DNA of 41,799 bases from an uncultured Clostridia bacterium (lineage in GTDB: Bacteria; Bacillota; Clostridia; TANB77; CAG-508). Shown here piece after piece: positions 7,472 to 14,095 of this stretch (positions are counted from its first letter, which is position 1; each line of letters opens with the position of its first letter). The DNA lies in NCBI GenBank assembly GCA_947632605.1, contig CANRPX010000013.1:1-41799 (forward strand), read 5' to 3'. The notes under the pieces were generated by a model. It was not told where the DNA came from. It saw nothing but the letters and a program-made list of their open reading frames with translations, and did no database searches. Position numbers and translations under genes: made by a program.

Positions 7472-8290
7472 ATGTTAGAAATTGAAACTTCTGAAAAAGG
7501 TGCAGAACTTATTTCTGCAAAATTAAATAATATTGAAAAAATTCATGATGGTAAAACTTTTTGGAATAGGCATAGTCCAATACTTTTTCCAATAGTAGGA
7601 AAGCTAAAAGATGGAAAAACTTTAATAGATGGAAAAGTTTATGAAATTGGACAACATGGTTTTGCAAGAGATATGAATTTTGAAAAAATAGGAAAAAATT
7701 CTTATGTTTTAAAATCAAATGAAGAAACTTTGAAAAAATTTCCATTTGAATTTGAATTATATGTTTCTTATGAAGTAAATAAAAATACACTTTATACAAA
7801 ATATAAAGTTATAAATAAAAGCAATAAATTAATGATATTTGGACTTGGCGGACATCCAGCTTTTGTATGTGAATATTCAAGTGGAAAATATAGATTAGAA
7901 TTTGAAGATATTGAAGATGAAGTAGAAATATATCAATTAAGTGATGGACTTATAAAAGAAAAACCTGAAAAAACAAATAAATTTATTAGAGAAAATAGAA
8001 TATTTTTAGATAAAAAAACTTTTGAAAAAGATGCTATTATTATGAAAAATCTAAAATCTAATAAAGTATATTTAAAAACAGAAACAAAAACAGTTCTTCA
8101 ATTCGATTTTAAAGAATTTCCATATCTTGCAATTTGGTCAAAACCAGAAGCACCATTTATTTGTATAGAGCCATGGTTTAATACAGCAGATAATGTAAAT
8201 TCAAACGGAAATTTTGAAGAAAAAGATAATTTAATTGAACTTAAACCAAATCAAGAATTTAATGCACAATTTAATGTTGAATTTTTTTAA
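7472..8290 (+). CDS. Aldose 1-epimerase (LacX-like) family protein
   Basis: A 272-residue member of the galactose-mutarotase-like fold. FWNRHSPILFPIVG (30-43) and GQHGFARDMNF (60-70, His62 and Arg66), with a later GGHPAF, are the family's sugar-binding and catalytic segments. The C-terminal CIEPWFNTADN is also typical. Members of the LacX branch act on sugars or sugar phosphates whose identity is often unknown. It starts three bases after pyrF with GGGAG upstream, so it is co-transcribed with the pyr genes, although no link between this activity and pyrimidine synthesis is known to me. Confidence 0.8.
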   Translation: MLEIETSEKGAELISAKLNNIEKIHDGKTFWNRHSPILFPIVGKLKDGKTLIDGKVYEIGQHGFARDMNFEKIGKNSYVLKSNEETLKKFPFEFELYVSYEVNKNTLYTKYKVINKSNKLMIFGLGGHPAFVCEYSSGKYRLEFEDIEDEVEIYQLSDGLIKEKPEKTNKFIRENRIFLDKKTFEKDAIIMKNLKSNKVYLKTETKTVLQFDFKEFPYLAIWSKPEAPFICIEPWFNTADNVNSNGNFEEKDNLIELKPNQEFNAQFNVEFF

Positions 8291-8306
8291 AAGGAAGGAA
8301 AAAAAT

Positions 8307-8807
8307 ATGATACTTGTAGATAAGAATATTGAAGAATTGGTTTTAAAAAGTAATTTAATAACAAATTATAATTCAGAGAATTTGGGTTGTGTTTCTTATG
8401 ATTTAACAATTGATAAGATATTAAAAGAAGATGAAGAAGTTGAAAGCTATATATTAAAACCTCAAGAGTTTGTATTTATCAAAACAAATGAAAAATTAAA
8501 TATGCCTAATAACTTAGTTGGTAAAATAGAAGAAAAAAATTCTTTAATGAGATTAGGATTAGAAGTTTCTGGCCCTGTATATCAGCCAGGACACAAAACT
8601 TATTGCTTTTTAAGAATGTATAATTATAGCTCAAAAGAAATTGAATTAAAAAAAGATTTTAAAATAGCTCAAATATTTTTTGAAACTCTAAATGAAATTC
8701 CAAGAAAAACTTATGACAAAGATCAAAAAGCATCTTTTAATAATGAGGAAAAATATTTAAAATATGGAAAATATGAAAATGAATATAAAAAAATTGTTAA
8801 AGATTAA
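8307..8807 (+). CDS. dUTPase / dCTP deaminase-like protein
   Basis: A 166-residue protein of the trimeric dUTPase/dCTP-deaminase fold. VSYDLTID (29-36) matches the SYDLRLG strand of dCTP deaminases. KNSLMRLGL (77-85) followed by QPG (93-95) matches the nucleotide-binding loop shared with dUTPases. It is shorter than usual dCTP deaminases, and I cannot place their catalytic glutamate with certainty, so a dUTP diphosphatase role is equally possible. Either activity would supply dUMP for thymidylate synthesis, which fits a pyr operon. ATG 8307 is preferred because AAGGAAGG precedes it; an upstream in-frame ATG at 8235 lies inside the previous gene without a ribosome site. Confidence 0.75.
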   Translation: MILVDKNIEELVLKSNLITNYNSENLGCVSYDLTIDKILKEDEEVESYILKPQEFVFIKTNEKLNMPNNLVGKIEEKNSLMRLGLEVSGPVYQPGHKTYCFLRMYNYSSKEIELKKDFKIAQIFFETLNEIPRKTYDKDQKASFNNEEKYLKYGKYENEYKKIVKD

Positions 8808-8820
8808 ATAAGGAGGATTT

Positions 8821-9600
8821 ATGGGAGTAAAAGTAAATTGTGAACTATTAAAAAAAGAAAAACTTATAGAAGGTATTTATAAATTTTCTGTAAAAGCACC
8901 AGAAATTGCAAAAGAAGCAAAACCAGGACAATTTTTAGAAATAAAAGTTTCTGAAACAGGAGAACCATTTTTAAGAAGACCAATAAGCATTTATAATATT
9001 GATGGTGAAGTTATAGAATTTATATTTCAAGTAAAAGGAAGAGGAACAGAACTTCTAGCAAAATTTGAAGTGGGAAAGCAAATAGATATAATAGGACCAC
9101 TAGGATTTGGATCTTTTAAAGTTCAAGAATATAAAAGTGTAGCAATTATAGGTGGAGGAATTGGAGTTTATCCATTATATGAACTTACAAAAGAATTAAA
9201 AGGAAAAACAAATTTAAATGTGTATTTAGGTTTTAGAGATAAATCTTTAGTTACTTGTGAAAAAGAATTTGAAGAAATAGGATTAAATAAATTAGTTGTT
9301 ACAACTGATGATGGAAGTTATAAAGAAAAAGGTTTTGCAATAGATTTTATGAAAAAAGATATTGAAGAACATAATGTAGATATGATTTTTGCTTGTGGAC
9401 CACTTCCAATGCTTAAAGCTGTAAGACAATATGCAATAGAAAACAATATTCCTTGTCAAATTTCTCTAGAAGAGAGAATGGGATGTGGAATAGGAGCATG
9501 TTTAGGATGTGCAGTAAAAGTTATTTCTGGAGCAGAACCAAGATATGGTCATGTTTGTAAAGAAGGGCCTGTATTTAATGCACAAGATGTTGAAATATAG
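8821..9600 (+). CDS. pyrK: Dihydroorotate dehydrogenase electron-transfer subunit
   Basis: A 259-residue FAD and [2Fe-2S] subunit that passes electrons from dihydroorotate dehydrogenase B to NAD+. The FAD-binding motif is RRPISIY (52-58), the NAD-binding loop is GGGIGVYPLY (111-120), and the iron-sulfur cysteines are Cys222, Cys227, Cys230 and Cys246 (pattern C-x4-C-x2-C-x15-C), as in characterised PyrK. AAGGAGG lies just before ATG. Its partner pyrD is normally the next gene; here a membrane-protein gene has come between them. Confidence 0.95.
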   Translation: MGVKVNCELLKKEKLIEGIYKFSVKAPEIAKEAKPGQFLEIKVSETGEPFLRRPISIYNIDGEVIEFIFQVKGRGTELLAKFEVGKQIDIIGPLGFGSFKVQEYKSVAIIGGGIGVYPLYELTKELKGKTNLNVYLGFRDKSLVTCEKEFEEIGLNKLVVTTDDGSYKEKGFAIDFMKKDIEEHNVDMIFACGPLPMLKAVRQYAIENNIPCQISLEERMGCGIGACLGCAVKVISGAEPRYGHVCKEGPVFNAQDVEI

Positions 9601-9611
9601 AGGAGTATGTT

Positions 9612-10832
9612 ATGAATACAGAAATTAATATTTTTGGAATTAAAATAAAAAAATCTAATTTATTTGAATTTATAAAAGTTTGCTCTAAAATTGGATTAAT
9701 TATTTTAATTTTAGGTAGTTTATTTTTATTAAATCATTCAGTTTTATTAAGTCCAGATGATTATAATTACACTTATGTTCAAGGCTCAAATATGACTCAA
9801 AAAGTTGATAGTATTCAAAATTGTATTCAAACAGGTAAATTTTTTTATAATAATTGGACAGGTAGAGTATTACCACATGTTCTAATTGGAATATTTAGAA
9901 GTATGCCACCAATTGTTTATGAAATAGTAAATACTCTAGTATTTTTAGTTTTTATAACTTTTATAACAAAAGTATTAAACAAAAAAACAACTTTTTTAGG
10001 ACTTTTATCAGTATTTGGTTATTTGAGTTTTAGTATGATGTTTGGAGAAAAGTTTGCTTGGATTAGTGGAAGTTTTAATTATTTGTGGAGTTGTACAGCA
10101 TTAGTAATATTTGTTTATCTTGTATATAATTATTTTACCGACGAAAAAAATCTAAATATATTATATAAAATATTTTTAATTTTATATTCTTTTATAGTTG
10201 GATTTATGCATGAAAATGTAGCATTTGTAGGTGGATCATTTTTAGTTTGCTTATTCTTATTTAATATTAAAAAGTTTTTAAAATTTGAAAATAAAAAGAA
10301 GATAACTTTAGTTTTAGTATTTATAATGTTTTGTTTAGGTGCTTTTGCTACAATTTTTGCACCAGGAAATATGAATAGAGTTAATGATGTAAATAGTACA
10401 CTTTCTTGGCTATTTCTTAAAAATTATACAGATAATAAGGCTGTTTTAATAGTTGCAGCTTTAAGTGTGCTAATTGTTTTTATACTTAATAATTTAGAAA
10501 GTATAAAAAAAGAAAAAATTAAATTTTTCAGTTTAAAGAATCTTAAAAGCCATAATAGAAATGTTGTAAAAGAAGAATTTCTATATTTTGTTTTACCAGC
10601 ATTTATTGCTACAATACCAATGGCATTTATTGGATATTTTCCACCAAGAGCATTTTTAGCTTATGAAACAATGTTTATGATTGTATTCTCAAAAAATATT
10701 TGCTTTATAGCAAAATATTTTGAAAAATATGAAAAAAGTTTAGCAATCATATCTATTTTACTTACATTAGTAGTTTTTGGAAGATTTTCACCAAGTACAC
10801 TTCGGACAAATAAATTATATTATTCCATATAA
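9612..10832 (+). CDS. DUF6056-type membrane protein, N-terminal part (frameshifted)
   Basis: 406 codons encoding about nine hydrophobic segments. The extracytoplasmic loop near residues 48-75 (LLSPDDYNYTYVQG, later NNWTGRV) is characteristic of DUF6056 polytopic proteins, thought to be envelope glycan or glycosyltransferase-like. The reading frame stops at TAA 10830-10832 just after a last hydrophobic segment, while the natural continuation (IIPYKEKVTAQYEQ) is in the +1 frame, at 10777-11298. One extra base near 10805-10826 would explain this. Residues 1-14 (MNTEINIFGIKIKK) closely match the start of PyrD, the next intact gene. The gene sits between pyrK and pyrD with AGGAG upstream. Confidence 0.65.
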   Translation: MNTEINIFGIKIKKSNLFEFIKVCSKIGLIILILGSLFLLNHSVLLSPDDYNYTYVQGSNMTQKVDSIQNCIQTGKFFYNNWTGRVLPHVLIGIFRSMPPIVYEIVNTLVFLVFITFITKVLNKKTTFLGLLSVFGYLSFSMMFGEKFAWISGSFNYLWSCTALVIFVYLVYNYFTDEKNLNILYKIFLILYSFIVGFMHENVAFVGGSFLVCLFLFNIKKFLKFENKKKITLVLVFIMFCLGAFATIFAPGNMNRVNDVNSTLSWLFLKNYTDNKAVLIVAALSVLIVFILNNLESIKKEKIKFFSLKNLKSHNRNVVKEEFLYFVLPAFIATIPMAFIGYFPPRAFLAYETMFMIVFSKNICFIAKYFEKYEKSLAIISILLTLVVFGRFSPSTLRTNKLYYSI

Positions 10833-11298
10833 AGAAAAAGTAACTGCTCAATATGAACAAGCAGCTAAAAATGGAGAAAAAGATGTATTAGTAAGTAAAT
10901 TTGAATATTTAAATTGGATTCATAAAGAAGATTATATAAATATAGATAATTTCTTTCCAGAATTTAATTCTCAAATGCCAGTAAATGCATTAATTTCACA
11001 ATTTTATGGCTTTGATAGATTAACAGCCATAGGAGATGATGAATATATAGTAGAAATTGATGTAGATACAGAAGGAATAAATCAATATGCAGTAATTGAA
11101 AGAGAAACTGGAACACATATACAACATATTGAGTATGATAATCATATTAGATATACTATTCCAAAAGATAAATTAGGAAGTTATGTACTAGATTGTACAG
11201 AAAACAATTTAGATAGCAAAATTTTAAGTTTTAGAGTAAGATATATTGGTGGAGAATTGAGTAATGTATCATTAGAAGATTTATTAATGAAAAAATAA
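10777..11298 (+). CDS. DUF6056-type membrane protein, C-terminal part (frameshifted)
   Basis: Continuation of the preceding gene in the +1 frame. The meaningful protein begins near 10826 (YIIPYKEKVTAQYEQAAKNG); the residues upstream of that are the out-of-frame reading of the first part. It encodes a soluble, probably extracytoplasmic domain of about 155 residues ending LEDLLMKK. There is no ribosome site for the ATG at 10777, so this part is not expected to be made on its own. Either the gene is broken, or a sequencing or assembly error has split it, or ribosomes shift frame; the full protein would be about 560 residues. Confidence 0.55.
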   Translation: MEDFHQVHFGQINYIIPYKEKVTAQYEQAAKNGEKDVLVSKFEYLNWIHKEDYINIDNFFPEFNSQMPVNALISQFYGFDRLTAIGDDEYIVEIDVDTEGINQYAVIERETGTHIQHIEYDNHIRYTIPKDKLGSYVLDCTENNLDSKILSFRVRYIGGELSNVSLEDLLMKK

Positions 11299-11323
11299 AT
11301 TGTTTTAAGAAAAGGAGAATTTT

Positions 11324-12235
11324 ATGAATACAGAAGTAAATTTATGTGGTATTAAAATGAAAAACCCAGTAACAGTTGCATCAGGAACTTTTGGCTATGG
11401 AAGAGAATATTCTCAGTTTATTGATTTAAATAAGCTAGGTGGAATTATTACTAAAGGAACTTCTCTAAAATTAAGACCAGGAAATCCAGCTCCAAGAATT
11501 TGTGAAGTTCCAGGAGGAATGTTAAATAGTATAGGACTTCAAAATCCAGGAGTTGAATATTTTGCTGAATATGATTTACCATGGCTTAGAAAATTTGATA
11601 CAAAAATTATAGTAAATGCATGTGGAAGCACAATAGAAGATTATGTCGAACTATGTAGAATTTTAAATAAATTAGATATAGATGGTGTTGAACTTAATCT
11701 TTCTTGTCCAAATGTTAAAGCTGGATGTTTAGCTTTTGGTACAACGTATGAAGGAGTAAAAGAAGTAACTTCACAAGTAAGAAAGGTTTTAACAGATAAG
11801 CCATTAATAGTAAAATTAACTCCCAATGTAACAGATATAACTTTACCAGCAAAAGGAGCTGAAGATGCAGGAGCAGATGGTGTTTCTGGAATAAATACAT
11901 TACTTGGAATGAAAATTGATATTGATAAAAGAAAACCAGTTTTAGCAAATAACACAGGAGGTTTTTCAGGACCAGGAATTAGAAGTGTTGGTGTAAGAAT
12001 GGTATATCAAATGGCACAAGCTGTTAATATTCCAATTTTAGGAATGGGTGGAATAATGAATGGTGATGATGCAATTGAATATATGCTTGCAGGTGCAACA
12101 GCTGTATCAATTGGAGCTGGAAATTTTGCAGATCCAGAAGTTAGTATAAAAACAATCGAAGGTATCGAAAAATATATGAAGAAACATAATATAGAAGACA
12201 TAAGTTCTATAATTGGAACAGTTAAAATGAATTAA
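11324..12235 (+). CDS. pyrD: Dihydroorotate dehydrogenase B, catalytic subunit
   Basis: A 303-residue FMN enzyme oxidising dihydroorotate to orotate with PyrK as electron acceptor. The N-terminal VASGTFGYG, the TKGTSLKLRPGNP loop and LNLSCPNVKAG (124-134, catalytic base Cys128) mark class 1; the cysteine and the presence of pyrK mark subtype B. The C-terminal GMGGIMNGDDAIEYMLAGA is the FMN-phosphate-binding region. AAAGGAG precedes ATG. The DUF6056 gene separates it from pyrK, but no terminator or promoter is visible in between. Confidence 0.95.
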   Translation: MNTEVNLCGIKMKNPVTVASGTFGYGREYSQFIDLNKLGGIITKGTSLKLRPGNPAPRICEVPGGMLNSIGLQNPGVEYFAEYDLPWLRKFDTKIIVNACGSTIEDYVELCRILNKLDIDGVELNLSCPNVKAGCLAFGTTYEGVKEVTSQVRKVLTDKPLIVKLTPNVTDITLPAKGAEDAGADGVSGINTLLGMKIDIDKRKPVLANNTGGFSGPGIRSVGVRMVYQMAQAVNIPILGMGGIMNGDDAIEYMLAGATAVSIGAGNFADPEVSIKTIEGIEKYMKKHNIEDISSIIGTVKMN

Positions 12236-12251
12236 AAAGGAAGAATGAAAG

Positions 12252-12800
12252 ATGGAATCAATAGTAACAATATTATTAATTATTTTAGGAATTATATTAT
12301 TATTTTTAATAATTAAATTTAATATATATGTAAGTTTAAGAAATAAAATAAAACAATCTAAATCAGGAATTGATGTTTATTTAAATCAAAGATTTGATTT
12401 AATACCAAATTTAGTAGAATGTGTAAAAGGATATGCAAATTATGAAGCACAAACTTTTGCTAAAATTTCTGAATTACGTTCTGAATATAATAATGATAAA
12501 AATAAAGATTTAAAAAAAGGTGCAGAAGTTAATTCAGAATTTAATAGATTATTGGCTGTTAGTGAAAATAATCCAAACTTGAAAGCAAATGAACAATTCT
12601 TAAATTTACAAAAAAATCTTACTAAAATAGAAAGTCAACTTCAAGCTGCAAGAAGAGTATATAATGGAGATGTTACTTTATATAATACAACTATTAGTAC
12701 TTTTCCAGACTTTATTTTAGCTAAAATGTTTGGATTTAAAGAAGCAGAACTTTTTGAAATTGAAGAATATAAAAAAGAAAATATAGATATAAATTTATAA
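12252..12800 (+). CDS. lemA: LemA family protein
   Basis: A 182-residue protein with one N-terminal membrane helix (about 4-22), followed by the LemA helical bundle: YVSLRNKIKQSKSGIDVYLN, then RFDLIPNLVECVKGYANYE, a central coiled region, and the family ending VTLYNTTISTFPDFILAKMF. LemA proteins are anchored with most of the chain outside or exposed at the membrane; their function is not established. AAGGAAG precedes ATG. It starts 17 bases after pyrD and is followed by a DUF3137 gene, a frequent partner. Confidence 0.88.
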   Translation: MESIVTILLIILGIILLFLIIKFNIYVSLRNKIKQSKSGIDVYLNQRFDLIPNLVECVKGYANYEAQTFAKISELRSEYNNDKNKDLKKGAEVNSEFNRLLAVSENNPNLKANEQFLNLQKNLTKIESQLQAARRVYNGDVTLYNTTISTFPDFILAKMFGFKEAELFEIEEYKKENIDINL

Positions 12801-12824
12801 AATTTAATATAAAGGAAAAAGAAT

Positions 12825-13739
12825 ATGGAAAAAGGTTTTGAAGAAAGTTTTGAACAAATTTATGATCAAATTTATACTGAAAGTGCAAATAAATTAAAAG
12901 AAGTAAATTCTAAAAATAATATGTTTATTTTGGGAATTACTTTAGTATTAATTATTATAAACGTAATTGTTTTATTAGTACCAAATACTCAATCAATGTT
13001 TGTTTTATCATTATCTATTTCTGTTATAGTATTTATTTTGTTTTGCGTAATAGGAAGAAATAGTTATAAAAAGATATATAAAGCTGTTGTAATTAATAGT
13101 TTAGTAAAAGGATACAATGAAAATATTTATTATGATGCTAAAGCTGGAATTTCAAGAGCTGAATATGATATGTCACAATTTGATAAAGGATATGATGAAT
13201 TTTATTCAGAAGATAAAATTTATGGAACTTTTGAAAACGGAGAAAATTTTCAAATGGCAGAAGTTGTGACAGAAGATGTTAATAGATATAGAGATGCAGA
13301 TGGAAATGAAAAAATAGAAAGAACATTAATATTTAAAGGCCTTTTTGGAAAAGTAAATTTAATAAATAATATTTCTTCTAGAGTTTATATAGTTAGTAAT
13401 TCAGGATTTAGAAAATTTAGCAAAAAAAGAGTAGAGATAGATTCATCAGAATTTGAAGAATATTATGATTGTATAACAGATGATAAAGTAAAAGCAATGA
13501 GAATATTTACAGCAGATTTAATTGAAAAATATATAGAAATAGTAAAAGATAATAAAAACGGTTTTGAGCTTAAAATTGAAGATAATAATTTATTTTTTAG
13601 ATATAAATGTGGAAATGTATTTGAACCACCAACTTTTAAATCTGGTTTAGATAAAGAATTTGTAAAGAAATACTATAAATTAATCTATTATCCATTAGAA
13701 ATAATAAAATCTACAATTGAGAATATAAGAGAATTATAA
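12825..13739 (+). CDS. DUF3137 family membrane protein
   Basis: A 304-residue protein with a charged N-terminal helix, two membrane helices (about 33-52 and 57-79) and a soluble C-terminal domain. That domain contains IFKGLFGKVNLINN (about 166-179), the F-x-G-L-F core of DUF3137. It follows lemA by 24 bases with AAAGGA upstream. The LemA-DUF3137 pairing is recurrent in Firmicutes, but its task is unknown to me. It is the last gene of the run begun by pyrC; no clear hairpin follows it before the valS promoter. Confidence 0.72.
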   Translation: MEKGFEESFEQIYDQIYTESANKLKEVNSKNNMFILGITLVLIIINVIVLLVPNTQSMFVLSLSISVIVFILFCVIGRNSYKKIYKAVVINSLVKGYNENIYYDAKAGISRAEYDMSQFDKGYDEFYSEDKIYGTFENGENFQMAEVVTEDVNRYRDADGNEKIERTLIFKGLFGKVNLINNISSRVYIVSNSGFRKFSKKRVEIDSSEFEEYYDCITDDKVKAMRIFTADLIEKYIEIVKDNKNGFELKIEDNNLFFRYKCGNVFEPPTFKSGLDKEFVKKYYKLIYYPLEIIKSTIENIREL

Positions 13740-13746
13740 TAAAGAC

Positions 13747-13775
13747 TTGATTTATCTTAGAAATTATGTTACTAT
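13747..13775 (+). promoter_or_regulatory. Promoter of the valS T-box leader
   Basis: Minus-35 TTGATT (13747-13752), a 17-base spacer and minus-10 TACTAT (13770-13775) with an extended TGT element. It gives a leader of about 310 bases before valS. Confidence 0.65.
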
Positions 13776-13794
13776 AAATAATATTAAAAACTGT

Positions 13795-14034
13795 GAAGAA
13801 GAGGAGTAAGTAAAAAATCGCTAGAAAAGAGAAAAGAAGTGATACGCTGAGAGCTTCTTAAATAGTAGAGTTTACAGAAGGTAGCTTTGGAGTTGATATA
13901 CTGAAATTGTTAGTAAGTGTATTCGTTTGAGTAACGTTAAAAACTCTTTATGAGATGTTTATTTTTTAAAAATAAATAATTAAGGTGGTACCGCGGAATA
14001 TTCGCCCTTATGCTATAAGCATAAGGGCTTTTTT
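13795..14034 (+). promoter_or_regulatory. T-box riboswitch of valS (specifier GUA)
   Basis: The conserved T-box core GGTGGTACCGCG lies at about 13984-13995. It is followed by a strong terminator (GCCCTTATGC 14004-14013, loop, GCATAAGGGC 14019-14028, six Ts). The leader starts GAAGAAGAGG, like the glyS leader. Aligned against that leader on the shared TTTGGAG block, the specifier triplet is GTA at 13881-13883, a valine codon. Uncharged tRNA-Val would stabilise the antiterminator and permit valS expression. Confidence 0.92.
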
Positions 14035-14095
14035 GTTAAATAAAAAATAATAAAAATTTTTATTATATAATTAAAATTTAAAAAGGAGGTATATT

